Position numbers and translations under genes: made by a program. A DNA stretch of 27,432 bases. Source: an uncultured Eubacteriales bacterium (GTDB lineage: Bacteria; Bacillota; Clostridia; Lachnospirales; Lachnospiraceae). Location of the stretch: contig UQYF01000038.1 in NCBI GenBank assembly GCA_900545175.1, positions 1-27,432 on the forward strand, written 5' to 3'. How positions within the stretch are numbered: position 1 is the stretch's first letter; the number at the start of each line of letters is the position of its first letter. The notes below the pieces were generated by a model. It did not search any database. It was not told where the DNA came from and saw nothing but the letters and a program-made list of their open reading frames with translations. This document shows positions 1-7,219 of the stretch, piece after piece.

Positions 1-1
1 T

Positions 2-37
2 CAAAAGCCTAATCGTGCAAGCACGAACGGCTTTTTG
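2..37. terminator. Hairpin terminator at left edge
   Basis: The arms AAAAGCC (3-9) and GGCTTTT (29-35) pair, with an inner CGTGC/GCACG stem. A T run follows on the plus strand and the A-rich start gives T's on the minus strand, so it could act in either direction. The gene it serves lies outside the window or has been lost. Confidence 0.6.
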
Positions 38-123
38 ACCTTTTGACCCTGATATAATTGATATTAAAATATAATCCTGAAATTGTCAACCTGTTATACC
101 ATTTTAGTTAACATTATAAGTAA

Positions 124-157
124 TAAAAAGACAGCAAGTCTATAAACCTGCCGTCTT
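124..157 (-). terminator. Terminator, minus strand
   Basis: Reading the minus strand, a 13-bp stem (arms 145-157 and 128-140, with G-U wobbles) closes a 4-nt loop and is followed by a run of five T's (124-128). It lies inside the 3' end of the transposase relic and probably belonged to the element or to the gene lost beside it. Confidence 0.6.
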
Positions 158-172
158 GCTCCTAACGGAGGT

Positions 173-207
173 GACTGCTGGGACACGGTGTCAGACCCCA
201 CTGTCCC
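173..207. repeat. GGGACA/TGTCCC inverted repeat
   Basis: GGGACA near 180 and TGTCCC near 202, with an inner GTG/CAC, form a stem-loop. It sits where the transposase relic stops resembling its family, so it may be a remnant of the end of the element. Confidence 0.35.
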
Positions 208-426
208 AATCCTTGCATTACCAATCAGATCCAGGTTTGGGTATTCATCAACAATAGATACCAGGTTTTGTTTTGTATACCGGGCATAATAAAATGCAGT
301 CAATGATTTTTCTGTTATTCCGGATAAGAAATGCTCATACAGAAACCGTATGGAACGTGCCGATTCCAATGCCATTATGGATAGTATCAGCATGAATTAA
401 TTATGTTTTTTGTACTTTGGCATTAC

Positions 427-773
427 TTATTTGATGAAGCCGACCTGTCTGCTGATAATCTCAACCTGCTCATCCTTCTTCTTATTATACTCCACCTTCT
501 TCTCTTCAAAGTAATTTCTTCCATTTCTGAACATTGCTAAAGTCTTTTGATTCATCAAAAATAGAATCATCCGTATCTACAGTGTCATGATGTGGCAGAA
601 TTTTAAATCCAAATTTTAATCCCAACGGTTCCAGTGCCGATTGTGCAATCATATTACCGGGAGCACCAATCCAGCCAACACCTCCAAAATTAAATTAAAC
701 AGATAATTGCGAAACCGTATTTTAAATTTACATACATAGGTTCCTGCACGAATACATTAAGTTTCGCAATCAT
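427..773 (-). pseudogene. Short gene broken by two frameshifts
   Basis: Three overlapping stretches in successive minus-strand frames read like parts of one protein of about 115 residues: 773-690 (starts MIAKLNVFVQ, hydrophobic end), 694-506 (contains FGGVGWIGAPGN and ILPHHD) and 555-427 (charged end, EIISRQVGFIK then stop). Each ends at a stop close to where the next opens. There is no good ribosome site before 773 and a terminator lies just upstream (783-821), so it is probably not expressed. The family is not recognised. An inverted repeat (ATTGCGAAAC 706-715, GTTTCGCAAT 761-770) lies inside. Chance open frames remain possible. Confidence 0.35.
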
Positions 774-782
774 TCACTATGT

Positions 783-821
783 AAAAAATGTGCAGGATAT
801 CATTTCCATATCCTACACATT
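783..821 (-). terminator. Terminator of the 1982-958 operon
   Basis: On the minus strand a 14-bp stem (808-821 with 787-800, one G-U pair) and a 7-nt loop are followed by TTTTTT (788-783). This is a textbook intrinsic terminator about 137 bases past the stop of the C_GCAxxG_C_C gene. Confidence 0.85.
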
Positions 822-873
822 CATTATAAATCCTTATGTGATTATGTCTAATACTTATATTACATGTTTCACT

Positions 874-888
874 ATGCCTAAAAGGCAT
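874..888. repeat. Small hairpin ATGCCT-aaa-AGGCAT
   Basis: A perfect 6-bp inverted repeat with a 3-nt loop between the micro-ORF stop and the terminator. It could be part of an attenuator-like leader, but no function is shown. Confidence 0.3.
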
Positions 889-894
889 TAATTT

Positions 895-945
895 TCATCG
901 TATCCACCAACGTGGTGCAAGCTCAACAAGTATCACATTTTCCAT
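895..945 (-). CDS. 16-aa micro-ORF with tandem Trp codons
   Basis: ATG GAA ... TGG TGG ATA CGA TGA encodes MENVILVELAPRWWIR. A strong AGGAG (954-958) overlaps the stop codon of the preceding gene and sits 9 bases before the ATG, so translation could be coupled to the C_GCAxxG_C_C gene. Downstream come a small ATGCCT/AGGCAT hairpin (874-888) and then the operon terminator. The WW pair next to a stop and terminator recalls a Trp leader peptide, but no tryptophan gene follows: only the broken gene at 427-773. It could be a real microprotein, the surviving start of a deleted gene, or chance. Confidence 0.35.
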   Translation of the reverse strand: MENVILVELAPRWWIR

Positions 946-957
946 AACCTGTGTCTC

Positions 958-1341
958 CTAGACTAATTCATTTTCAAGAAGCTTTGCCGCATCCCTAACG
1001 CAGTCAATACATTCACGCTTTACGACTCCATCCTCAACCCCTTTTAGCTCCTTGCAGATAACGGTGCCGTTCTGCTCCTTGAAGGATGTGATTATATTCC
1101 TAGCACTCTTAATTGTCTTCTGCGGATTTTTATTGATTGCACCAAGCACGTTCACCGCTCCGATAATCGCACCGCAGGTTGCCTCCATGCTGACACCTAT
1201 TCCGACTGCAAAGCCTTGATTTAAGTTCTTCATGGTCTCCTCATCAATGCCCGCAAGGTCACAGTATGTACATGCCACTGCCTGTGCGCAGTTAAAACCG
1301 CACATTTTCTTATTTGCTGCCTCTTCAACTCTTGTTTCCAT
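958..1341 (-). CDS. C_GCAxxG_C_C family protein
   Basis: A 127-aa cytosolic protein with the spaced cysteines that name this family: CGFNCAQAV (C14, C18), further Cys at 24 and 27, CGAIIG (C56), C96, and C111/C114 near the end. Family members are proposed to bind metal or take part in redox chemistry. The role is not established. The start is set by GGAGG 6 bases before METRVEE. An upstream ATG at 1368 overlaps the preceding stop as ATGA, but its codons would cover the ribosome site, so I prefer 1341. It is the second gene of an operon after the deacetylase, with 23 bases between them. Confidence 0.85.
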   Translation of the reverse strand: METRVEEAANKKMCGFNCAQAVACTYCDLAGIDEETMKNLNQGFAVGIGVSMEATCGAIIGAVNVLGAINKNPQKTIKSARNIITSFKEQNGTVICKELKGVEDGVVKRECIDCVRDAAKLLENELV

Positions 1342-1364
1342 GAATCTTCCTCCGTATTTTACAA

Positions 1365-1982
1365 TCATTTCACTTCCATATAGATAGTATTTCTCTCTGG
1401 CACAACCTCGCTCTTCTTAAATAAATCACGAATTGTTACAAACTCATAGCCCTGCTTTTTAAGCTCCGGAATAATGGTCTTTATTGCTTCAACCGTCTGC
1501 ACATTTCCCTGCATGTCATGCATCAGAATAATAAATCCCGGCTTAGCCTGCGCAAGTATTCTCTGCACTCTCTCGCTCGCCGACACCTTGACAAGCCAGT
1601 CCTCACAGCCGTAACCGCAGATAAAAGTAAGGTCGATAATGTCATACATTTTCTTATTGTAGTCGATGTACGGTGGTCTGAAAAACTGCGGCTTGTCACC
1701 TGTAATCCTCTCAATAACATCTGATGTGTAACTTATCTCATCAAGAATCTCCTGCTCAGTCAAGGTTGTCATTGCACTGTGTGTCCGCGAATGATTCTCT
1801 ATCGAACAGCCCATATCGTGGGCGCGCTTGACAAGCGGTGCCGTTGTGTCAGTTATATTATTTCCTATCAGGAAAAAGCTCGCCGTCACACCATTCTCGT
1901 CAAGAACATCAAGAACCTTGTCAGTAATCCCCTGCGCAGGCCCATCATCAAATGTAAGTGCTGCTAATTTTTTATTCTCCAT
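1365..1982 (-). CDS. Cytosolic NodB-type polysaccharide deacetylase
   Basis: A 205-aa carbohydrate esterase family 4 (NodB) domain and almost nothing else. Motif 1 is TFDDGP (10-15, catalytic Asp12 and metal Asp13), motif 2 is HSRTH (64-68, metal His64/His68), motif 3 is RPPY (101-104), then DW (127-128) and motif 5 LMHD (152-155). All metal ligands and both catalytic residues are present, so it should be active as a metal-dependent N- or O-deacetylase. There is no signal peptide or membrane anchor, unlike peptidoglycan deacetylases, so the substrate is probably intracellular. GAGG lies 8 bases before the ATG. It is first in an operon with the C_GCAxxG_C_C gene. Confidence 0.9.
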   Translation of the reverse strand: MENKKLAALTFDDGPAQGITDKVLDVLDENGVTASFFLIGNNITDTTAPLVKRAHDMGCSIENHSRTHSAMTTLTEQEILDEISYTSDVIERITGDKPQFFRPPYIDYNKKMYDIIDLTFICGYGCEDWLVKVSASERVQRILAQAKPGFIILMHDMQGNVQTVEAIKTIIPELKKQGYEFVTIRDLFKKSEVVPERNTIYMEVK

Positions 1983-2154
1983 CTTTCTTCCTCAAAATAA
2001 ATGCATTAATATGTACATTATTTACAATTGATTTATTGTCTAAATAATCATTCCTGAAAATCAATAAACAGTAAAATTGTTATAATATTTTATAGGCTAA
2101 AACATGGCTGTATGTATACATATCGCATCCACACCCCCATCCTATAATATACAT
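1983..2154. other. Intergenic leader of the deacetylase operon
   Basis: This stretch between the chemoreceptor stop and the deacetylase start must hold the minus-strand promoter of the 1982-958 operon, but no -35/-10 pair is convincing. A perfect 12-bp palindrome TATGTATACATA lies at 2111-2122 and could be an operator. I see no clear terminator for the chemoreceptor. Confidence 0.35.
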
Positions 2155-3891
2155 TTATAAATTTGTGAATCGTCTTGCCTGTGTACCTAGCATATCGGCA
2201 ATATCTTTATTATTATCCATCTCCGATGCTATCGCAACAATGTCTTTGACAACATCACCTGTATTAAGCGCTGCGGATGACACCCCATTGGCACTCTCGT
2301 CAATAGCAGTCGAGATTCCTCTGATAGAATCCGTTATCTCAGTCATAAGTTTCCTGATTTTAGATGACATTTCATTAAATGAGTTGACAGTTACATTGAC
2401 ATGTACTGCATCCTCATTATACTGCTTCCCTGAATTGACAAAACCGTCATAATCCGGAAGTATATTATCGTTGATATATGATACAATCTGATCAGCACTT
2501 CTTGTAAGCTCCTTAACAGCTTCAACTACCATATTATTTATTGTCTGAATATTATTGGCAGTGGTTCTGCTTGATTCTGCAAGCTTACTGATCTCGCTTG
2601 CCACAACTGCAAATCCTCTTCCTGCATCTCCTGCTCTTGCTGCCTCAATAGACGCATTAAGTGCAAGAAGATTTGTCTGACTTGAAATGTTCAATATCTC
2701 ATCAGTGAGTTCATTTACACGCTCAACACTTCTGCTTCCCTCAATCGCACTCTGAAGCTTTCCGATAATTTCATTCACTACATCACTTGTTGACTGTTTG
2801 TTCGCAACTGCCTTATGCTCAAGCTCTTCTGCCCTCTTATGCATGTCCACAGCATAATCTAGAAGCTCCTGTGATGATGAGGCAAGTTCAACTATGTCTG
2901 AATCGGCATCCGTAGTATTCGTCTCAATATTAGTAATTGTCGAAGCTACTTCCTCCATTGACGCTGAAAGCTCCTCCATTACGGCTGAAATATTATTAGA
3001 ATCATCATTGGCTGTTCCAACCTTACTTATAACATTGGCAACTATGTTGTTAAGTGAATCTGTGCTGTCCTTAATCTGCTTCATTATCTCCTGAAGTGTA
3101 TCAATAAATACATTGACACCTCTGCCTAACTGTCCTATCTCGTCTCTTCCGACAGTTGTCACACGTTTTGTAAGATCCCCCGCATTATTCTTAATTCCGT
3201 CAACAATCTCATTGAGCTCATTTTTCATTCTTTCAAGCGGTTTAGCAATCTCGGCTGTTGTTACAATTATAGCAAGCACTACACCTATTACAGCAACAAT
3301 CATTATTGCAATGGTTGTACTCTTTGAAGCATTATATATTCTTGCCTGCTCCTCCTTAGCCTGCTCCATACCACTATTGTTAGCTTGTGTCATATGTGCA
3401 ATCGAAACTTCAAGCTGACTGCTTATATTAGTAATCTCCCTGTTAACCATAGCTGTCGCTTGGTCATCATTATTAGAATTACTATGTTCAAGTACCTGAT
3501 TAAAATATGTTATATATTGATTATACAGGCTCATAAAATTGTTATAGCTTTTTGTCTCTTCACCTTCATCAAGGTTCTGCTCAAATTGCATGCACGTATC
3601 TGCTATCCGTTCCATCAAAGACTCCGCCTTGCTTGTGAGCGAATTCATTTTAGAAGAATCTTCTGACAACGCATAGGCATATATTACCTGATTCAACGAT
3701 TCAAAGTCTGCTGAAATACTTCCAAGCAATGCTATGCTCTGTGCATAATTATCTGAAATTTCTACACTTGCTGCATTAATCCTGTCAAGATTGTTCATAC
3801 CTGAAAAACCAAGTATCACAAGCAATGCTGCAAGCAGTACAACGCTGAACAAACCCTTCCATTTTACGCTTATGTTCTTAAATATTCTCAT
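2155..3891 (-). CDS. Methyl-accepting chemotaxis protein, two-TM type
   Basis: A 578-aa class I chemoreceptor that passes ligand signals to CheA/CheW. An N-terminal membrane segment (about 13-32) is followed by an extracytoplasmic helical domain of about 155 residues (4HB-like), a second membrane segment (about 190-212), HAMP (about 213-266, with GRDEIGQLGRGVN) and the long coiled coil. The kinase-contacting hairpin tip is at about 401-440 (SSQTNLLALNASIEAARAGD, then GRGFAVVASEI). There is no C-terminal CheR/CheB-docking pentapeptide; it ends RRFTNL. AAAGGA lies about 11 bases before the ATG. It is monocistronic, with its own promoter at 3946-3973. The ligand cannot be told from sequence. Confidence 0.95.
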   Translation of the reverse strand: MRIFKNISVKWKGLFSVVLLAALLVILGFSGMNNLDRINAASVEISDNYAQSIALLGSISADFESLNQVIYAYALSEDSSKMNSLTSKAESLMERIADTCMQFEQNLDEGEETKSYNNFMSLYNQYITYFNQVLEHSNSNNDDQATAMVNREITNISSQLEVSIAHMTQANNSGMEQAKEEQARIYNASKSTTIAIMIVAVIGVVLAIIVTTAEIAKPLERMKNELNEIVDGIKNNAGDLTKRVTTVGRDEIGQLGRGVNVFIDTLQEIMKQIKDSTDSLNNIVANVISKVGTANDDSNNISAVMEELSASMEEVASTITNIETNTTDADSDIVELASSSQELLDYAVDMHKRAEELEHKAVANKQSTSDVVNEIIGKLQSAIEGSRSVERVNELTDEILNISSQTNLLALNASIEAARAGDAGRGFAVVASEISKLAESSRTTANNIQTINNMVVEAVKELTRSADQIVSYINDNILPDYDGFVNSGKQYNEDAVHVNVTVNSFNEMSSKIRKLMTEITDSIRGISTAIDESANGVSSAALNTGDVVKDIVAIASEMDNNKDIADMLGTQARRFTNL

Positions 3892-3945
3892 TACTGCATA
3901 TCCTTTCTAAAAAAATTATTATTTTGTAACAATAAATTTATATAT

Positions 3946-3973
3946 ATTATATAACCAAAAGTCACGATTGCAA
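3946..3973 (-). promoter_or_regulatory. Sigma-A-type promoter of the 3891-2155 receptor
   Basis: On the minus strand, TTGCAA (3968-3973), a 16-bp spacer and TATAAT (3946-3951). It would start transcription about 48 bases before the ATG at 3891. It does not look like a flagellar sigma-28 promoter. Confidence 0.6.
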
Positions 3974-4508
3974 ATACTTTTTGATAATTCACTGTATTTT
4001 TTTCACATAATTCCTTTGATTTTATTGTGTTTTTATATGAATATTTTACAATTTTCGACAAAATACTGCATTACACCAATAAAAACTCCCCCACTTATTG
4101 CTGATTACATTCTGTATGTATATTTTCTACAGAAACACAGCAATCTCCTGCCAGGAAACTTTTTTATTGATAATCAAAGCTTATTATCTGCGCTTTTACA
4201 CTCTCACATCAAATGGTTTATATCCTCTATAACTATACTTATCAGCCATTGCATCTCCATTCTCCATGGAAGCTCCTACCGTGCTTGTCTCTATAATTTC
4301 TGCAAATTTCCTATTATGGTTATGGTGTCAACACATGCTCTGTGAACTTAATTGTATATAACTCATTATACACGCATAAACCAAATCAGAATGCTTTGGC
4401 AGCCAAATCAATGAAACAAAAAAGGGCTCCGGGTACATTCATTTTTGAATTCCCCGCAGACCTTCTTCATTATCTTCTGTCTGATTTACTCTGTCAATCC
4501 GATGCCGT
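3974..4508. other. AT-rich gap with possible gene remnant
   Basis: The stretch between the receptor promoter and the 71-aa gene. The only proteinlike reading is minus strand 4324-4196, about 43 codons ending KPFDVRV, with an internal ATG at 4267 preceded by AGGAG. It may be a 23-residue microprotein or the tail of a lost gene. A TTCTGTA/TACAGAA stem lies near 4108-4134. A plus-strand open stretch of similar size has no ribosome site or family features. No other gene is visible. Confidence 0.35.
4196..4267 (-). CDS. Possible 23-aa microprotein
   Basis: ATG at 4267 with AGGAG five bases upstream encodes 23 residues (MENGDAMADKYSYRGYKPFD then three more). The same frame stays open about 19 codons upstream without a start, which suits the C-terminal remnant of a larger gene equally well. 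No family is recognised. Confidence 0.25.
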   Translation of the reverse strand: MENGDAMADKYSYRGYKPFDVRV

Positions 4509-4724
4509 CTATTTTCTTTTGCTAATCTTCTTAAGATAGCTGTTCTTTAACTCATTCTCACCCTGTAATCTGTCTATCTCGTCCATTAGGTGCTGTACAT
4601 ACTCTCGGGCAAGCTTCACGCCACCACGCACAGCGATATCCTCATGCTTTTCCATCTCATCAAGCCATTGGTTTAATGATTTTTCTCTTATATCATTATA
4701 TGTATTATCATCTTTAATAAACAT
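4509..4724 (-). CDS. 71-aa hypothetical protein, helical
   Basis: A small acidic-basic protein with no membrane segment or Cys motif. Residues 10-45 contain SLNQWLDEMEKHEDIAVRGG and the C-terminal third (EYVQHLMDEIDRLQGENEL) has heptad-like leucines, suggesting a short coiled coil and perhaps an adaptor or dimerisation role. The start is chosen at ATG 4724 because GGAG (4732-4735) lies 7 bases before it. An upstream in-frame TTG at 4736 overlaps that site. It follows DegV on the same strand after 284 bases of mostly non-coding sequence. The family is not recognised. Confidence 0.6.
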   Translation of the reverse strand: MFIKDDNTYNDIREKSLNQWLDEMEKHEDIAVRGGVKLAREYVQHLMDEIDRLQGENELKNSYLKKISKRK

Positions 4725-5008
4725 TGCCTTCTCCAATACCCATATTCATACTTGTACATACTTATGATATGAGGCTCAAAAGGTATTTTGCCCCTCATTT
4801 GATATCCTCGAATTGCTCCTCTGTAAAACAGCTCCCGCAATTTTACTTATATCACTATATCAGTCTATACGATAACAAAAAGTATATCAACAAACTGCAT
4901 TGCCCGGCTCACTATATATCAATCAGACAATGTCGCCCCATTTATCAGCTTTATCCAAATCAAAGCCCATAAACAACGAGCCACCTATCAAATGACAAGG
5001 CACTCTTA
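4725..5008. other. Leader/remnant region upstream of the 71-aa gene
   Basis: This gap holds no intact gene. Two short minus-strand stretches read like protein: 26 codons ending KADKWGDIV near 4930-5010, and NCGSCFTEEQFEDIK then stop near 4800-4850. They may be pieces of a decayed zinc-ribbon gene, or chance. A TGAGG-CAAAA/TTTTG-CCTCA stem-loop lies at 4770-4797. Confidence 0.25.
4770..4797. repeat. Inverted repeat in 5' leader of the 71-aa gene
   Basis: TGAGG (4770-4774) pairs with CCTCA (4793-4797) and CAAAA with TTTTG, with a 2x2 internal loop and a GGTA loop. It lies 46 bases before the 4724 start, so it would be in the mRNA leader. It has no T tract for termination on the minus strand. 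Confidence 0.4.
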
Positions 5009-5884
5009 TCAGAATGCCTTTCTTAATATTCCCACGCCAAGCGGATAAGGTCCTGTATGCACAGCTATTGTAGCGCCAATCTGGAATATGTCTATATCAT
5101 TTCTACCTGTGTCAGCCTGCACCATATCTCTAAAGCGCACCGCTTCTTCCTCGTCATAGCCAAAGCCTACGACAATGACATAATCATCTATGTTCTCGCC
5201 TGTCTCGGCAAAATACTTATGCATGAGGTCGATAACCTTCATCATGGATTTCTTTCTGCCGTGGGCTATTCCGCCGGAGAAGATTTCTCCATCCTTTAAT
5301 ATAATCATCGGTTTAAGTCCGAGTGTTCCTGCTATTATTCCGGCTGTCTTTCCTGCTCTTCCGCCATGGATAAGGTAGTCCATGGAACCGACTGTGAACA
5401 ATATTCTTGAATGAGGTATCATCTCGTTAAGTCTTTTTACTGTATCAGAAAGACTCCATCCGGCATCACGCATTCTCGCCGCTTCAAGTGTAAATATTCC
5501 CTGAAGCACTGTATTAACCTGAGTATCCATAACCTCGATAACAGCGTCCGGGTAGTCTTCAAGTATCATATTCTTAGCATTCATTGCGGAATTATATGAG
5601 CCTGAGAACTTCGTTGTTATGCAGAGGCATAAAATCTCCTCCCCATTTTTTACATATGGCATAAATGCTTTCACATAATCATCTACTGATGGCATGGATG
5701 ACTTAGGATACACACCCTTGTCCCTCACCATTCTCTCGTAGAAATCGCGTATTCCTATATCAACAATCTCCCTGTAGTACTGCTTCTCATCGAAAGAGAC
5801 ATAGAACGGAACCACATCTATATCATATTTTTTTGCACGCTCTGTGCCAAGGTCACAGGAGCCATCTGAAATTAAACGAAACAT
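5009..5884 (-). CDS. DegV family fatty-acid-binding protein (FakB-like)
   Basis: A 291-aa DegV protein of full family length. DegV/FakB proteins hold a fatty acid and present it to the kinase FakA for phosphorylation before phospholipid synthesis. Family signatures are visible: N-terminal ISDGSCDL (5-12), SSMPS (62-66), SGSYNSA (94-100, carboxylate-binding region), a GGRAGK loop (174-179) and HTGP near the C-terminus (276-279). It is cytosolic. GAGG lies 7 bases before the ATG. It is downstream of the 5937-6116 gene by 52 bases on the same strand, so co-transcription is likely. No FakA is in view. The lipid specificity is unknown. Confidence 0.93.
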   Translation of the reverse strand: MFRLISDGSCDLGTERAKKYDIDVVPFYVSFDEKQYYREIVDIGIRDFYERMVRDKGVYPKSSMPSVDDYVKAFMPYVKNGEEILCLCITTKFSGSYNSAMNAKNMILEDYPDAVIEVMDTQVNTVLQGIFTLEAARMRDAGWSLSDTVKRLNEMIPHSRILFTVGSMDYLIHGGRAGKTAGIIAGTLGLKPMIILKDGEIFSGGIAHGRKKSMMKVIDLMHKYFAETGENIDDYVIVVGFGYDEEEAVRFRDMVQADTGRNDIDIFQIGATIAVHTGPYPLGVGILRKAF

Positions 5885-5936
5885 AAGTTACCTCAACTTT
5901 TTTATTAATGAACAGAACAGCCGACACAACACATCG

Positions 5937-6116
5937 TCACATCTGTTTTCTTACAACCGCATACTCGTCATTCATCGAGAAGTACGCACATCTGTCATTG
6001 GTGCCCTGCAAAAATTTCACAAGGTCGTCCTCGTCTAAGTCCATGTCACACACATAGCACTCAGACTCCTCGTCATATACATAATAGCTACACATTTCAC
6101 AGTTTGTCGCTGCCAT
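5937..6116 (-). CDS. Small four-Cys protein (DUF6472-like)
   Basis: 59 residues starting MAATNCEMCSYYVYDEESEC and ending VVRKQM. CxxC at 6/9 and CxxC at 20/23 are spaced like a rubredoxin/zinc-ribbon knuckle pair, with one more Cys at 43. The middle is very acidic (DLDEDD). It resembles the DUF6472 small proteins of Lachnospiraceae, a match from memory. The ATG lies inside the last 20 bases of the upstream esterase gene in another frame, with GGAGG 6 bases before it, so translation is probably coupled. The role is unknown; metal binding is inferred from the Cys pairs. Confidence 0.8.
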   Translation of the reverse strand: MAATNCEMCSYYVYDEESECYVCDMDLDEDDLVKFLQGTNDRCAYFSMNDEYAVVRKQM

Positions 6117-7218
6117 AGTTATCCTCCAATCCGTACAAGGCTTCTCGTTCGCCGACTAATCCATCCGGACATGCTGTCACCTTAGCCGGTGCATCAAGAA
6201 GTGCATCCGTTGGAAAATGCTCAAGCTGTCCTGTCTGTCCGGCAATAAAACGTGCAAAAAGATATGAGCCGAAACGGTTCTGGTGCGTGTCGTCAAAACC
6301 ACCGAAGCTTCCGCTCTTTCTTCTGTCGTTGTAATCCTTCGGCCAGCTTCCCGGCTTTCCCATTCTTACTCCGCCGATAAGCACGCCGTCCTCGTCCGTT
6401 ATGCTCTGCAAGTAGGTCGACTTATCATAGCCTAAATACTCGAACACACTTCTGCTATATCCGAACAAATCTATGACAGGAACATCTAGCTCTTTTGCGA
6501 GCTGCCATACCGCCCTGATGCGCGGAAATGCACCGAAGGCATCCCTGTTTCCGTGATGTCCCGCAAAAGGAATTATCTTTCCGTCCTCCATCTTGAGTCT
6601 GCTCGTCGGTGTGACCAGAACCGGATATGCACCCTTGTAGCGCACCGCGTCCACATAGAATTTGAGGTATCCCTTGTAGGTCGCACCGCAATCATAGGAA
6701 TAGTGAAGCGCACCGTAGCGCGGCATGAGGTCCATGCCCTTCTTTATAAGTGTGTCAATCTCCTCATCACTTATTCCCGACTCCCTCATAAGGTGCGGGT
6801 AGCTCTCAGGCATGACCTTGTTCGTCACCTTCATGTACTCTTTAGGCTCAACCGTCGGGTACACTCCGTTCTCGTCGGGCTCTCCGAGCGGCGTCATTCT
6901 GTCAAAGAGGTTCACTTTCTCGCGGCTGTCATCATCATTATGTCCAAACTCGATGAAAACAAAATCGCCCGGCTTTATCTGCGGGTAGACAGGTCCAAGA
7001 TATGGAAAATCCGTTGTACCAAATCTCTCATCATCCAGAAAACGCCCCTCGTTCAAAAAGCTTCTTGTGCTTCTTCCTGCCTGTGCATAATCACGGACAA
7101 CAACCTTCTTAGCATCAAAAAAGCATCCAAGATGGTCGCCCCATCCGCCTATAATATTCTCCTCATCACTTCCATACGCTGTGACAAGTGAATCACCTAT
7201 CAAATGTAATGTAACCAT
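6097..7218 (-). CDS. SGNH/GDSL esterase, rhamnogalacturonan acetylesterase-like
   Basis: 373 aa with the SGNH-hydrolase blocks in order: GDSL (8-11, nucleophile Ser10), block II Gly48 in QAGRSTRSF, block III GHND (92-95, Asn94) and block V DDTHQNRFG (309-317, catalytic Asp309/His312). The arrangement matches the CE12-type acetylesterases that deacetylate pectin rhamnogalacturonan or xylan (RhgT/YesT-like). No signal peptide is present, so it would act on imported oligosaccharides. It is longer than the usual 220-250 aa because of insertions at about 97-200 and 265-305. GGGAG lies 10 bases before the ATG. It starts one base after the stop of the preceding gene and overlaps the next by 20 bases. 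Acetyl substrate inferred. Confidence 0.85.
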   Translation of the reverse strand: MVTLHLIGDSLVTAYGSDEENIIGGWGDHLGCFFDAKKVVVRDYAQAGRSTRSFLNEGRFLDDERFGTTDFPYLGPVYPQIKPGDFVFIEFGHNDDDSREKVNLFDRMTPLGEPDENGVYPTVEPKEYMKVTNKVMPESYPHLMRESGISDEEIDTLIKKGMDLMPRYGALHYSYDCGATYKGYLKFYVDAVRYKGAYPVLVTPTSRLKMEDGKIIPFAGHHGNRDAFGAFPRIRAVWQLAKELDVPVIDLFGYSRSVFEYLGYDKSTYLQSITDEDGVLIGGVRMGKPGSWPKDYNDRRKSGSFGGFDDTHQNRFGSYLFARFIAGQTGQLEHFPTDALLDAPAKVTACPDGLVGEREALYGLEDNYGSDKL

Positions 7219-7219
7219 A

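Larger units (their letters stand above)
94..393 (-). pseudogene. Internally deleted IS4-type transposase relic
   Basis: An open stretch of 99 codons without a convincing ribosome site. Residues about 7-37 (key stretch SGITEKSLTAFYYA) resemble the N-terminal region of IS4-superfamily transposases common in Lachnospiraceae. They run straight into RYTKQNLVSIVDEYPNLDL, which resembles the later segment of the same proteins that follows the DSWYTK-type motif. About 150 residues between them, carrying most of the catalytic core, are absent, and after NARI the reading leaves the family and ends in non-homologous sequence. The family match is from memory of the proteins, not from a search. I read it as the relic of an element that lost its middle and cannot encode an active transposase. 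Confidence 0.6.

Noticed and set aside
783..945. Functional trp attenuator
   Set aside because: No tryptophan gene follows, and the possible antiterminator pairing (CACAT with ATGTG) is only five bases; kept only as a suggestion.
2894..3418. Plus-strand Ser/Leu/Ile-rich open stretches opposite the chemoreceptors (also in 8781-9494)
   Set aside because: Typical antisense shadows of coiled-coil genes; no ribosome sites.
3968..4345. 125-codon plus-strand open stretch
   Set aside because: No ribosome site, hydrophobic and low-complexity composition typical of AT-rich antisense reading, overlaps the minus-strand receptor promoter.
6553..7191. 212-codon plus-strand open stretch
   Set aside because: Lies entirely antisense to the well-supported SGNH esterase, with no start signals or family features.
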